Source: Myxococcus stipitatus
GTDB taxonomy: Bacteria > Myxococcota > Myxococcia > Myxococcales > Myxococcaceae
NCBI RefSeq assembly: GCF_021412625.1
Contig: NZ_JAKCFI010000009.1
Location: 248,001-312,000 of the forward strand
Direction: 5' to 3'
DNA length: 64,000 nt
Below are positions 36,803-46,286 of the stretch, piece by piece. Within the stretch, counting starts at the first letter, position 1. Each line of letters opens with the position of its first letter. A model generated the notes under the pieces. It saw only the letters and a program-made list of their open reading frames with translations. It had not been told where the DNA came from and searched no databases. A program made the position numbers and the translations under genes.

Positions 36803-38494
36803 TCACCCGTCCACGCCCGCGTCCGGCGTGGAGGCCAGCGCGCCCAGCAGCGCGAGGAAGGCGTCGGCCAGGCGCTCCACCTCCTCGCGGTGGAACCGCG
36901 CGGTGGAGTATTCGAGGGCGGCGCGGACGCCCGCCGGTTCCTCCCGCAGCAGCAAGGCCAGGTCGAAGCGCGCCGTCCCGGGCAACGACCCATCCGGGGT
37001 GTCCGTCAGCAGCTCGCAGGCCAGGCCGGGGATGGTCAGGTCGAGCGGGGCCGCGCGCTCGAACAGGCACGCGGCCTGGAGCCGCGACTCGCCCCATTCC
37101 CCCGCCACGAGGTCGGCCACCTCGTCGAAGGGCAACCGCTGATGGGCCAGGGCCTCCAGGGTGGTGGAGAGGTGGCGCGACAGCAGCGCGTGGAACGACG
37201 GGTTGCCCGACACGTCACACCGCAGGGCGACGAGGTTGGAGAGCGGGCCCACCACCTCCCGCGCCTCGCGCGACTCCCGGTTGGCCACCTCCGCGCCGAG
37301 CACCAGGTCGACCTGCCCCGAGTGCCGGCGCAGGAGCGCGGCGAACACGGCCGACAAGGTGACGAAGAGCGTCGCGTCCACGCGCGACCCCACGGCCCTC
37401 GCGGCGGCGACCAGGGGCGCGGGGAGCTCGAAGCAGACGGTGTCCCCCTCGGGCGGCGGGTCCACGTCGCGCGGGCGGGAGGACCACACCCGGGGCCGAG
37501 AGCCCGTCAAACGCTGGCGCCAGTACTCGCGCTGGCGCGCCGCGGCCTCGCTCCCCAGCCACGCCCGTTGGCGCCGCGCCACGTCCGCGGGCTGGCACTC
37601 GGGCGCGGCCAGCGGCAGGGGAATCCCCGCGCGGAAGACGCGGTACAGCGACGCCAGCTCCCGCATGAACACGCCCAGCGACGTCGCGTCCGTGACGAGC
37701 CGGTGCTGCGTCACCAGCAGCACGTGCGTGAGCGCGCCCAACCGCACCAGCGTCGCGCGGATGAGCGGCTCGCGCCTGGGGTCGAAAGGGGCGCGCGCCA
37801 GCGACGCGTCCAGCCGCTGGAAGGTCTCCGACGCGAGCCCCCGTCCGTCGCCGCCGCCCCCGCGCGGGGACAGGTCCACGAGCGGCATCTCGGGCCGGAG
37901 CGAGGGCGACACCACCTGCACCAGCCGCCCCTCGCGCTCGACGAAGAGCGTCCGCAGCGCCTCGTGCCGACGCACCACCTCCCGCAAGCCTCGCCGCAGG
38001 GCCTCCACGTCGAGCGGGCCATCGAAGCGCAGGCGGAAGTGGACGTGATGGAGCGCGCGTCCGGGGAACCCGCGCGCGAGGTGCCAGAGCCGACTCTGCT
38101 CCCGCGACGCGGGCACCACCCCGTCGGGCGCCGCGGCGTCCTCGTCACCGGGAGGGGGACCTGCTCCGAGCTCCTCCGCTGTCGAGGCCAGCCACCGCGC
38201 CAGCCTCTCGATGGTGCGCTGGCGCCACAGCGACGCCACGTCCAGGGACAGGCCCAGCCATCGCGTCAGGTCATGGGCCAACGCCACCGCGCCCAGCGAA
38301 TCCAGCCCCTGCTCCACCAGGGACCGGCGCGCGTCGATGGCGCGCGGAGGCCTTTGCCAGTGGTAGGCCAGCCACTCCACCACCCAGTCCTCGATGGCGT
38401 CCGGGTGGGCGGGCATGCGGGCCCCGGAGAGCGCCGAGGTGAGGCGCGTCAGGCTCTGGCTCGACACGTCCCCTTCGGCGCCCTTGGGTCTCAC
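36803..38494 (-). CDS. Orphan carrier-condensation didomain protein, NRPS-type
   Basis: 563 residues from a GTG at 38494 with GAGG upstream; an ATG at residue 27 is also possible. Residues of about 33-105 are a peptidyl/acyl carrier domain with the phosphopantetheine Ser66 in LVEQGLDSLGAV. Residues of about 125-560 are a condensation domain, with RLWHLARGFPG, RRHEALRTLFVE, LASLYRVFRAG, GAEVANRES and LPFDEV. The active-site motif HHxxxDG reads H264-R-L-V-T-D269-A: the second, catalytic His is Arg and Gly is Ala. So normal amide-bond formation is doubtful. No adenylation or thioesterase gene is near. It ends 4 bp from the convergent kinase gene. It may act in ester formation, in trans, or as a non-catalytic binder. 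Confidence 0.86.
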   Translation of the reverse strand: MRPKGAEGDVSSQSLTRLTSALSGARMPAHPDAIEDWVVEWLAYHWQRPPRAIDARRSLVEQGLDSLGAVALAHDLTRWLGLSLDVASLWRQRTIERLARWLASTAEELGAGPPPGDEDAAAPDGVVPASREQSRLWHLARGFPGRALHHVHFRLRFDGPLDVEALRRGLREVVRRHEALRTLFVEREGRLVQVVSPSLRPEMPLVDLSPRGGGGDGRGLASETFQRLDASLARAPFDPRREPLIRATLVRLGALTHVLLVTQHRLVTDATSLGVFMRELASLYRVFRAGIPLPLAAPECQPADVARRQRAWLGSEAAARQREYWRQRLTGSRPRVWSSRPRDVDPPPEGDTVCFELPAPLVAAARAVGSRVDATLFVTLSAVFAALLRRHSGQVDLVLGAEVANRESREAREVVGPLSNLVALRCDVSGNPSFHALLSRHLSTTLEALAHQRLPFDEVADLVAGEWGESRLQAACLFERAAPLDLTIPGLACELLTDTPDGSLPGTARFDLALLLREEPAGVRAALEYSTARFHREEVERLADAFLALLGALASTPDAGVDG

Positions 38495-38683
38495 GACATC
38501 CGCCTCGACATGGAAGCGATTCCAGTACGGAGTAGGTGGTCGCGTGGATTCGTGGCGTCAACGAAGCGCCCGGCGTGTCACGCGCCCGGACGTGCACGGG
38601 ACAACGCGCGCGCCCGGACGCGGTCCGGAGGATGACGCTCGGGTGGCGCCCGCGTCGGAGTGGGACGACGACGGACGGACACT

Positions 38684-40177
38684 TCAGGGCAGCAGCGGCA
38701 CCATCCACAACTGGTAGGCCACCGTGTCGTCGAAGGCGGTGAAGTACATCCGGTCCTCCACGCGCGTGTAGTGGAGCGGATAGGTGTTGGGGACTCCGGG
38801 GCGCAGGTCCCTCAACAGGCGCGTGCCGGTGGGCGTCCCGTCCGTCACCCAGGGCTCGACGCCCGTCTCGTCCGAGTGCGCGGCGAAGAACACATACCGG
38901 TCATCCGCGGCGACGATGGGCGAGGAGTATTCGTCGGAGACGCTCAGGGGCCGGCGCAGCAGCTTCGTCCCCTGGGACGTGCCATCCGTCACCCACAGCT
39001 GCGTGTCGCGCGGCGTGGCGCCCGAGCTGCCGATGAACAGCTCGAAGAAGAGCCGGTCTCCCGCCCGCGCGAAGTGGGTGACGAGCGGAGCGGCCTCGCC
39101 TTGCGACGCATACGGGTTGGGCAGCGTGGCGACCTCCACCGGCGCCTCCAGCCCCCCCAGGTCGAGCGTGTAGAGCGTGAGCAGCTGCGACTCCGGCTCG
39201 ACGAGCGAGAAGTACAGGGTGTCCCCCACCGCGGCCAGCATCCGCGGGATGCGGCCATCCTGGGGGAGCGTGAAGAGGTTGCGCGTCCCGCCGCTGGTGC
39301 CGTCCGTCCCCCAGATGGACGTGGAGCCCTCCGCGTTGAACATGCTGAAGAAGGCCTGTTCGCCCACCTCCCCCATCTCCATCGGGACATAGCCACCGTC
39401 CTCCGCCGGGAAGGAGGCGACGACGCGCGTCCCCGCGAGGGTGCCGTCCGTGCGCCACGCCTGGACGCCTCCGTCGACGTCCGACACGAAGAAGAGCACG
39501 CCATTGCCCACCCGCACCGTGCGCCAGTCCACCGCGCCGCCAGGCACCATGGGCACCACGCGCTGCGTCCCCTCCGGCGTGCCGTCGCTGCGCCACAGCT
39601 CCGAACGGGCCACCTCCGGGGGCGCCGCGGGGAGGTGCCGGAAGAACGCCACCACGTCTGCCAACGGGGTGAGCCCCGTCAGGCTGGAGCTCGCCGGCCC
39701 CGGCGTCAGGTCCGCCACCCGCCGCGTCCCCTCCACCGTCGCGTCCGACACCCACAGCTCGTTGCCCGCGGGCGCGTCCCCCGCCGTGAAGAACAGCAGC
39801 GAGCCGGTGCTGGCGAGCTGAGTCACCCGGGCATCCGCGCCGGGGAGCTGCCCCGCGGGGAAGGTCTTCAACGCGTGGGTCCCCAGGGTGGTGCCATCGC
39901 TCACCCACAGCGCGCGGGCGCCAATCTCGAAGTTGGCCGCGAACAGCAGCCGGCCCTGGAAGGGCGTCAGCTCCGCGGGGCCCGGCGCCAACCTCGGCGG
40001 CAGCTCCGTCTGGGGGAAGAACGCCTTGACCCGCCGTGGCGCCCCGGGCCTGAGCGCCGCGTGCACCGAGAGGGCGGGCTCCCGCTCCTCCCACGCCCCT
40101 TCGTCCGGGGACGTCGCGCCACACGCCGCCAGCAGCCCGCCCATCCACGCCATTCCCAGCCATGCCCGTCCATGCAT
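38684..40177 (-). CDS. ELWxxDGT-repeat propeller lipoprotein
   Basis: 497 residues. The signal ends in LAAC with Cys19. The rest is made of seven repeats of the ELWxxDGTxxGT type (for example ELWRSDGTPEGT, LWVTDGTSQGT and PWVTDGTPTGT) with FFTAGDA- and VFFAAHS-like strands between, which suggests a seven-bladed beta-propeller. Such proteins are common in Myxobacteria, and their function is unknown. Probably anchored in the outer membrane. It is a single gene. Confidence 0.88.
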   Translation of the reverse strand: MHGRAWLGMAWMGGLLAACGATSPDEGAWEEREPALSVHAALRPGAPRRVKAFFPQTELPPRLAPGPAELTPFQGRLLFAANFEIGARALWVSDGTTLGTHALKTFPAGQLPGADARVTQLASTGSLLFFTAGDAPAGNELWVSDATVEGTRRVADLTPGPASSSLTGLTPLADVVAFFRHLPAAPPEVARSELWRSDGTPEGTQRVVPMVPGGAVDWRTVRVGNGVLFFVSDVDGGVQAWRTDGTLAGTRVVASFPAEDGGYVPMEMGEVGEQAFFSMFNAEGSTSIWGTDGTSGGTRNLFTLPQDGRIPRMLAAVGDTLYFSLVEPESQLLTLYTLDLGGLEAPVEVATLPNPYASQGEAAPLVTHFARAGDRLFFELFIGSSGATPRDTQLWVTDGTSQGTKLLRRPLSVSDEYSSPIVAADDRYVFFAAHSDETGVEPWVTDGTPTGTRLLRDLRPGVPNTYPLHYTRVEDRMYFTAFDDTVAYQLWMVPLLP

Positions 40178-40354
40178 CCGCGCGCCACTCCGCTGTAGAA
40201 CTTCGCGCGAGGGTAGGAAGGACCGCCCCCACGGGCCACCCGCCCCGGGGGCCCGGCGAGGGACGCGCGGACGGCGACGGCCGCGTCACCAGGGCATCAC
40301 GGACACCCCGGACGCGGCTTTCCCCGTGCTGGGGAAGCGTGGTGGAGTCCGCCC

Positions 40355-40624
40355 ATGCTCGAAATCATCGCGGTCATCGCCCTCGCCCGGAAGCTCGCGG
40401 ACCTCGCCGTGGAACGGCGCCGGAGCCGGGCCTGGGCCGCGCTGGGCGTGTTGTTCTGGTTCGGGGGCGAGGTGATGGGCTTCACCATCGGCGAGCTGTG
40501 CGAGCTGGGCGGCCTCCCCTCCTATCTGCTCGCCATCACCGTGGGGGGCGTGGGCGCGTACACGGCCTACACCATCCTCCAGACGCTCCCCACCACGCCC
40601 GTCGAGCCGGAGCCCGCGCCCTAG
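40355..40624 (+). CDS. Small two- or three-helix membrane protein
   Basis: 89 residues from an ATG with GGAG upstream. It shows a short hydrophobic start, then RKLADLAVERRRSR, then two membrane helices (AWAALGVLFWFGGEVMGFTI and LPSYLLAITVGGVGAYTAYT) and a Pro/Glu tail. No domain is recognised. The stop is 10 bases before the stop of the convergent zinc-finger membrane protein. Confidence 0.65.
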   Translation: MLEIIAVIALARKLADLAVERRRSRAWAALGVLFWFGGEVMGFTIGELCELGGLPSYLLAITVGGVGAYTAYTILQTLPTTPVEPEPAP

Positions 40625-40634
40625 CGACGACGCG

Positions 40635-41033
40635 TCAGGATTCCCCCTCGAGCGACGCCGAAAGGGGCGACGTGAAGTAGTAGACCCACCAGGCGATCGC
40701 CACGACCCCCAGGGCGATGGCCAGCGCGTCCAGCTTCAACGCCTTGCGGTCGCGCTCACCGTCCAGCCGCGTCTTCGCGAAATCGATGCCCGCCAGGACG
40801 ATGGCGACCGGCGCCAGCGGCACGCAGCCCAGCGACAGGAAGCCCAGCCCCCCCGCCCATACCGCCAGCCACGACCCCTCCACCCGCCGCAGCCGGCTCA
40901 CGCATTCCTGGCACAGGCGACGGCCCTCCTGGAGCACCGCGCACGTCAGGCAGGTGAAGGTCCCGCACCGTGAGCACGGCGCGTCCGCCACGTTCGCCGG
41001 GTCGCGAGGACAACGCACTTCGGGGGAGGACAC
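40635..41033 (-). CDS. Zinc-finger-like small membrane protein
   Basis: 132 residues if the GTG at 41033 is the start; the frame is open upstream and other starts are possible since no clear ribosome site precedes this one. The N-terminus has a treble-clef/B-box-like set of cysteines (CPRDPANVADAPCSRC, then CLTC, then CQEC), followed by two membrane helices (LAVWAGGLGFLSLGCVPLAP and ALGVVAIAWWVYYF) joined by a basic cytoplasmic loop. Similar small Zn-ribbon membrane proteins of unknown role are frequent in Myxobacteria. No partner gene is evident. Confidence 0.65.
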   Translation of the reverse strand: MSSPEVRCPRDPANVADAPCSRCGTFTCLTCAVLQEGRRLCQECVSRLRRVEGSWLAVWAGGLGFLSLGCVPLAPVAIVLAGIDFAKTRLDGERDRKALKLDALAIALGVVAIAWWVYYFTSPLSASLEGES

Positions 41034-41184
41034 GGTCAAAAGACACACTCCAGGCTGGGCGGAGTGAACGATTGTAGCCCAGCTGTGCCATCCCCACCGC
41101 TGAGCGACACTCCGCGAGAGCATCTCCGGAACACGGCGTGCGGCCCGGGGCCCGGCATGGCGTGGGGAAGCGGCCGGTCCACAC

Positions 41185-42816
41185 ATGTTTGGTGTTACAC
41201 ACATCCAGGCTCCGTTCGCATACCGAGACGCGTCATGCGGCTCTGGTAGAGTCCGGGGCCTTCAGAGGTCTCCCCTGCGGACACGTTTCACGAGACACAC
41301 CATCGGAGCCCTGGGTTCGGCCGCCCTGCTCATGCTGCTGCCCTGGGTCGTCTACGGGAGCGCCATCACCCATCGCTACGGCCTGCGCGACGACTACTCC
41401 ATCCTGCGCGAGGCGCGGGAGGAGCCCGGGAAGATCCTCCGGGTCTGCGGCGCCATGGGGCGGCCGCTGTATGGCTGGTTGTTGGAGCGGTCCACGCTCG
41501 CCGCGGGGGACATCGACGGCCTGGCCGGGATGCGGGCGCTGGCCCTGGCGGGGCTCGGGCTTCTTTCGACGGCGGTGTTCCTGGTGCTGCGCCGGGAGGG
41601 CTGGCGGGGCGTGCCCGCCGCGCTGCTGGCGGCGCTGCTGGGGGTGATTCCCTCCGCGCAGGTCGTCGCCAGCTGGAGCATCTGCTGGCCGCAGCCGGTG
41701 GCGCTGCTGGCCAGCGTGGCCGCGTTCGCGCTCGCGCGGCGGGGACTGGAGGGGCCCTCCGCAGAGACAGCGTGGCGGCGCTGGGCCTTCCTCGTGGGCG
41801 GCGCGGTGGCGCTCGGCGCGTCGGCGCTCATCTACCAGGCCAGCGCGCCGTTCTTCGTCGTGCTGCTGGCGGCGGCGCTGGTGACGCGCCCCTTCCCGGA
41901 CCCGCGCGCGGCGGCGCGCACCGGTGTCCAGTACCTGTGCGTCCTGGGCGGTGGGCTGGCGCTGGCGTACGCCCTCACGCGGGCGAGCTTCGCGCTGGGC
42001 GTCTTCTCGCCGTCCCCGCGCATGGTGTTCGAGCGGCACCTGCTCGACAAGGCGGGCTGGTTCGTGTCGCGCGTGCTGCCCAACGCGCTGGCGCTCATCG
42101 AGCTCAACGACACGGACGCGGCGCCCTCCGGCGGCTACGGCCCCATGGTGGCCTTCACGCTGATGCTCGTCGCCGCGGGGCTCGTCGCCGTGTGGCGCCG
42201 GGAGGGGCGCGTGGCGGTGGGCACGTGGCTGGCGGCGCTGCTCCTCCTGTCCGGCGCCGCCTTCTGCGTCAGCTTCCTCGCCGGGGAGCGCTGGCCCACC
42301 TACCGCACCCTCTACGCCCTCACCGGCGTGTGGTGCGTCTTCTTCGTCGCGTCGGCGGTGCGCCTGGGGGACGCGTGGCCTCGCGGCGGGCCGCGCGTGG
42401 CGGCGGTGCTGCTGGCCCTGTTCGTGACGCTGGGCGCCTTCCTGGCGCGACAACAGGCCCTGGAGCTGTTCGTCCAGCCCCAGTTGCGTGAGCTGGCGCT
42501 GATGCAGGAGGGCGCCGCCGCCGTCACCCCCTCGCGCCAGACGCGCGTGTTCGTCCTCACCGCGCGGCAGACGGACTCGTCCGCGCCCCAGCGCTACCTG
42601 GACGAGTTCGGCTCCGTCTCCGTCGACACGGAGTGGGTGGCCAAGGAGCTGTTCCAGGAGCTGGTGCGCGAGCGCTTCCCCCACGAACAGGACGTGCGTC
42701 GCCTCTACCGCTTCGCCGCCGGCCCTGGCCTGCCCGACCGGCGGGCCTATGACGTGCTGGTCGACATGCGCCAGCAGCGGCTCGCGTCGCCGCGCCCCAT
42801 CCAGCTCGCCCGCTAG
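41185..42816 (+). CDS. Polytopic membrane protein, glucosyltransferase (GtrII)-like
   Basis: Up to 543 residues; the ATG at 41185 has no good ribosome site, so the true start may be up to 40 codons downstream. About ten membrane helices are seen. The first extracytoplasmic loop has YGLRDDYSILREAREEPGK, with two aspartates after a helix as in GT-C transferases and O-antigen glucosyltransferases of the GtrII type. A C-terminal soluble stretch of about 100 residues (RVFVLTARQTDSSAPQRYLD) lies outside. Probable role: adding a sugar to a surface polysaccharide, but the donor and acceptor are unknown. Confidence 0.65.
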   Translation: MFGVTHIQAPFAYRDASCGSGRVRGLQRSPLRTRFTRHTIGALGSAALLMLLPWVVYGSAITHRYGLRDDYSILREAREEPGKILRVCGAMGRPLYGWLLERSTLAAGDIDGLAGMRALALAGLGLLSTAVFLVLRREGWRGVPAALLAALLGVIPSAQVVASWSICWPQPVALLASVAAFALARRGLEGPSAETAWRRWAFLVGGAVALGASALIYQASAPFFVVLLAAALVTRPFPDPRAAARTGVQYLCVLGGGLALAYALTRASFALGVFSPSPRMVFERHLLDKAGWFVSRVLPNALALIELNDTDAAPSGGYGPMVAFTLMLVAAGLVAVWRREGRVAVGTWLAALLLLSGAAFCVSFLAGERWPTYRTLYALTGVWCVFFVASAVRLGDAWPRGGPRVAAVLLALFVTLGAFLARQQALELFVQPQLRELALMQEGAAAVTPSRQTRVFVLTARQTDSSAPQRYLDEFGSVSVDTEWVAKELFQELVRERFPHEQDVRRLYRFAAGPGLPDRRAYDVLVDMRQQRLASPRPIQLAR

Positions 42817-42906
42817 CTCCCACGCGCGGGTGGGCTGTCGTCCCCGGACGCTCGAATGCGGTTCCCCGTTGACGCCGGGGAGCCAGGACGGGCATGCAGC
42901 GGGGCC

Positions 42907-43557
42907 GTGCCATCCTACGCGCAGATTTTCGAGAACAACCGCCGCTGGGCCGCCGAGAAGACGCAGGGCGACCCCCACTACTTCGAACGCCTCTCCGCGG
43001 AGCACAACCCGGAGTACCTCTACATCGGCTGCTCCGACAGCCGGGTGCCCGCCAACGAAATCATGGGCGTGGAGCCCGGGGACGTCTTCGTCCACCGCAA
43101 CGTGGCGAACCTGGTCAACAACGTCGACCTGAACGTCATGTCGGTCATCAACTACGCCGTGCGCCACCTCTCGGTGAAGCGCATCATCGTCTGCGGCCAC
43201 TACGGCTGCCAGGGCGTGAAGGCCGCCATGCAGCCCCGGGACCTGGGCATCCTCAACCCGTGGCTGCGCAACGTGCGCGACGTGTACCGCCTGCACAAGG
43301 CGGAGCTGGACGCGCTCGCGGACCCGGAGGCCCGCTACGCCCGGCTGGTGGAGCTCAACGTCACCGAGCAGTGCATCAGCATCATCAAGACGGCGGCCGT
43401 GCAGCGCAGCTACGTGGACAAGGGCTTCCCCACGGTGCACGGCTGGGTCTTCGACATGCGCACGGGCCTCCTGGAGGACCTGGAGCTGGACTTCCCCAAG
43501 CTGCTGCGCGACGTCCAGGAGGTCTACAACCTCACCGACAAGGACTCCATCTTCTAG
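42907..43557 (+). CDS. Beta-carbonic anhydrase
   Basis: 216 residues from the GTG at 42907, chosen because PSYAQIFENNRRWA is the usual family beginning; an in-frame ATG at 42856 would add 17 non-family residues. Zinc ligands are C42, H98 and C101 (CSDSRVP and CGHYGC), and D44-R46 is the catalytic dyad. GDVFVHRNVANLV is also present. The enzyme interconverts CO2 and bicarbonate and is normally a dimer or tetramer in the cytoplasm. The residue after C101 is Gln (GCQGVKAA) where Gly is more usual; this should not affect zinc binding. The stop is 9 bp from the convergent permease gene. Confidence 0.95.
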   Translation: MPSYAQIFENNRRWAAEKTQGDPHYFERLSAEHNPEYLYIGCSDSRVPANEIMGVEPGDVFVHRNVANLVNNVDLNVMSVINYAVRHLSVKRIIVCGHYGCQGVKAAMQPRDLGILNPWLRNVRDVYRLHKAELDALADPEARYARLVELNVTEQCISIIKTAAVQRSYVDKGFPTVHGWVFDMRTGLLEDLELDFPKLLRDVQEVYNLTDKDSIF

Positions 43558-43566
43558 CGCGGTCGC

Positions 43567-45990
43567 TCACTCCTGGCGCAGCGCGATGATGGGGTCCACG
43601 CGCGCCACGCGCATCGCCGGCACGTAGCTGGCGACCAGCGCCACCAGCGCCAGGAGGACCGTCACCCCCAGGTACGTCAGCGGGTCGGACGCGCCGACGC
43701 CGTAGACCATGCCCGCCATCAGCCGGCTGACGCCCAGCGCCAGCCCCAGGCCGATGACGAGCCCGTACGAGGTCAGCCGCAGGTACTGCCGCATCACCAG
43801 GGCCATCAGCTCCCCGGTGCGCGCGCCCAGCGCCATGCGGATGCCGAACTCGCGCGTGCGGTGGCTCACCGCGTGGGCGATGACGCCCGACAACCCCACC
43901 GCCGCCAGCAGCAGCGCCAGCACCGCGAAGCTGGTGGTCACCAGCATGAAGAAGCGCGGCTGCGCCAGCGCCCCGCCCACCAACGCCTCCAGGGTGCGCA
44001 CGTTGCCCAGCGGCAGGCCCGAGTCCAGCGCCTTCACCTCCTCGCGCACCTGCGCCGCCAGCCGCAGCGCATCCCCCTGGGTGCGCAGCACCACCGTCAT
44101 CCGGCTGCCGAGCGCCTGGGTGAAGGGCACGTATACCTGGGGGAACGGGTCCTTCTCGATGCCCTCGTGGCTCACGTCGCCGACGATGCCCACGATGCGA
44201 CCGCCGAAGCTGCCCCGGCCGTAGTTGACGCCCAGCTCCACCTCGCGCCCCAGCGGATCCACGCCGGGCCAGAAGCGCCGGGCCGCCTCCTCGCTGATGA
44301 CCACCGCGCGGTGCCCCGGCGCGGCGCCGTCGCCCTCGTCCAGCAGCCGTCCGCGCACCAGCCGCATGCGCAGCGTCTGCGCGTAGCCGGGCGTGACGAT
44401 GTGGACCTGCGAAATCCAGTCCTCTCCTGGCGCGGCCTCCGGCAGGGCCAGGTCGCGGAGGCTGGTGGCCATGTTGCTGCCGCTCAGGGGCAGCCCCTGG
44501 ATGGCGCCCGCGGCCTCCACGCCGGGCAGCGCGCGCAGCCGCTCCAGCAACCCCTCGTAGAACCGCTGGGTCGCGGGGCCCGCCCACGGATAGGTGCTCT
44601 CCGGCAGCTCCAGCTCGAACGACAGCACCCCCTCCGCCTGGAAGCCCGGGTCCGCGTCCTTCAGCTTCTGGAAGCTCTTGAGGAGCAGCCCTCCTCCCAC
44701 GAGCAGGACCACCGCCAGCGCCGTCTCCACGACGATGAGCACGTTGCGCGCGGCGCCGCCGCCGCGCGTGCCGCCCTTGGCGCCCACCTCGCGGAGGCTG
44801 GTCGCGGGGTTCTGCCGTGACGCCTGGAGCGCGGGCACCAGGCCGAACAACAGCGCCGTGGCCAGCCCCAGCGCGCAGGCGAAGCCCAGCACGCGCCCGT
44901 CGATGACCACCCGCTCCAGCCCGGGGATGTTGCGCGGCGCCAGCGCCAGCAGCACGTCCAGCATCCACCCGGCGAACAACATGCCGAGCAGGGCGCCCAG
45001 CCCCGCGAGCACGCCGCTCTCGACGAGCAACTGGCGGACGACGTGCCCCCGGCTGGCGCCCAGCGCCATGCGCACCGACAGCTCGCCCCGGCGGCCCACC
45101 GCGCGCGCCAGCAGCAGGTTGGACAGGTTCGCGCAGGCGATGAGGAGCACCAGCCCCACCGCGCCGAGCAGGATGAGCAGCGCCGGGCGCACGTTGCCCA
45201 CCAGCGCGTCGCGCAGCGGCACCAGGCTGGCGCCCACGCCCGTGTTGGAGGCGGGGTACTCCACCGCCAGCCGCCGCGCCACCTCGGCCACGTCCGCCCT
45301 GGCCGCCTCCAGCGTCACGCCGGGCTTGAGCCGCGCGTAGACGCGCCAGGAGTGGCTGCTCCGGCTGTCCGCGCCGGTGAAGTCCTCGTCGTAGACGATG
45401 GGCACCCAGAGCTGGGAGCGCTGGGGGAAGTCGAAGCCCTCGCGCGCCACGCCCACCACGGTCCGGTTCTCGCCTCCGAGCTGGACGGTGCGGCCGATGA
45501 TGTCCGGGGCTCCGCCGAAGCGCCCCTGCCACAGCCCGTGGGACAGCACGATGACGCGCTCGGCCCCGGGCTGGGCGTCCGCGAGCGACAGCCCCCGCCC
45601 GAGCTTCACGGGCGCCCCCATCACCTCGAAGAGGTCCGGGGACGTCCACGTCCCCACCAGCCGCTCCGGCTCCGCGCCCGCGCTGCCCAGGCTCAGCTGA
45701 TGGTGGCGCACGGCCACCATGCCGGAGAAGCTCCGGGTGCGCTCTTGCATGTCGAGGAAGTCGGGCGACGACGAGGGCCCCTCCTTCGACGTCGAGTCCG
45801 GGTTGTACAGGCGCACCAGCCGCTCGGCGTCATCCATGGGCAGCGGGCGCAGGAGCACCGCGTCCACCACGCTGAAGATGGCGCTGTTGGCGCCCACCCC
45901 GAGCGCCAGCGTCAGCACCGCCACCAACGTGAAGCCCGGGCTGCCGCGGAGCTTGCGCAGCGCGAGGCGGAAGTCGTGAGCGAGGTTCAT
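43567..45990 (-). CDS. ABC-type permease, ADOP/MacB family
   Basis: 807 residues from the ATG at 45990, with GGAGGG nine bases upstream; the open frame before it lacks family features. The N-terminus has the ADOP pattern [20 protein letters not shown] and [21 protein letters not shown] MacB-type periplasmic domain follows (about 50-270), then an FtsX core ([20 protein letters not shown]), a second periplasmic domain, a final FtsX triplet ([20 protein letters not shown]) and [11 protein letters not shown] at the end. These duplicated orphan permeases lack an adjacent ATPase, and none is found here. They are thought to work in export or lipoprotein handling; the substrate is unknown. Confidence 0.92.
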   Translation of the reverse strand: MNLAHDFRLALRKLRGSPGFTLVAVLTLALGVGANSAIFSVVDAVLLRPLPMDDAERLVRLYNPDSTSKEGPSSSPDFLDMQERTRSFSGMVAVRHHQLSLGSAGAEPERLVGTWTSPDLFEVMGAPVKLGRGLSLADAQPGAERVIVLSHGLWQGRFGGAPDIIGRTVQLGGENRTVVGVAREGFDFPQRSQLWVPIVYDEDFTGADSRSSHSWRVYARLKPGVTLEAARADVAEVARRLAVEYPASNTGVGASLVPLRDALVGNVRPALLILLGAVGLVLLIACANLSNLLLARAVGRRGELSVRMALGASRGHVVRQLLVESGVLAGLGALLGMLFAGWMLDVLLALAPRNIPGLERVVIDGRVLGFACALGLATALLFGLVPALQASRQNPATSLREVGAKGGTRGGGAARNVLIVVETALAVVLLVGGGLLLKSFQKLKDADPGFQAEGVLSFELELPESTYPWAGPATQRFYEGLLERLRALPGVEAAGAIQGLPLSGSNMATSLRDLALPEAAPGEDWISQVHIVTPGYAQTLRMRLVRGRLLDEGDGAAPGHRAVVISEEAARRFWPGVDPLGREVELGVNYGRGSFGGRIVGIVGDVSHEGIEKDPFPQVYVPFTQALGSRMTVVLRTQGDALRLAAQVREEVKALDSGLPLGNVRTLEALVGGALAQPRFFMLVTTSFAVLALLLAAVGLSGVIAHAVSHRTREFGIRMALGARTGELMALVMRQYLRLTSYGLVIGLGLALGVSRLMAGMVYGVGASDPLTYLGVTVLLALVALVASYVPAMRVARVDPIIALRQE

Positions 45991-46286
45991 CGTGTGCGGC
46001 CCTCCAGGCATGGCGCCCTCTGCGCGCCAGCGCCCCGTGTCCGGACGGGGCGCGGACGCATCGAGCAAGGTGGATGCCACGTCCACCACCGCGCGGCGCG
46101 CCCTCTGAGGAGCCCCCACCCGGCCGCTCCAGTCGCGCCTCGATTCCCAGAACCGCCCAACCCACGACCGGAATTGGGATGCGCGACCCACACGGCCCTT
46201 GCCCTGAAAACCTAGCAAATCCCGCTGCCGGACATGATTTCCCATGTTACGAGAAAGAAGGAAATCCCCTCATTCCCCCGAGAACC

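Noticed and set aside
36803-38494. NRPS biosynthetic gene cluster
   Set aside because: One carrier-condensation protein stands alone; no adenylation, thioesterase or tailoring genes are near, and the methyltransferase at 4337-5323 is 30 kb away.
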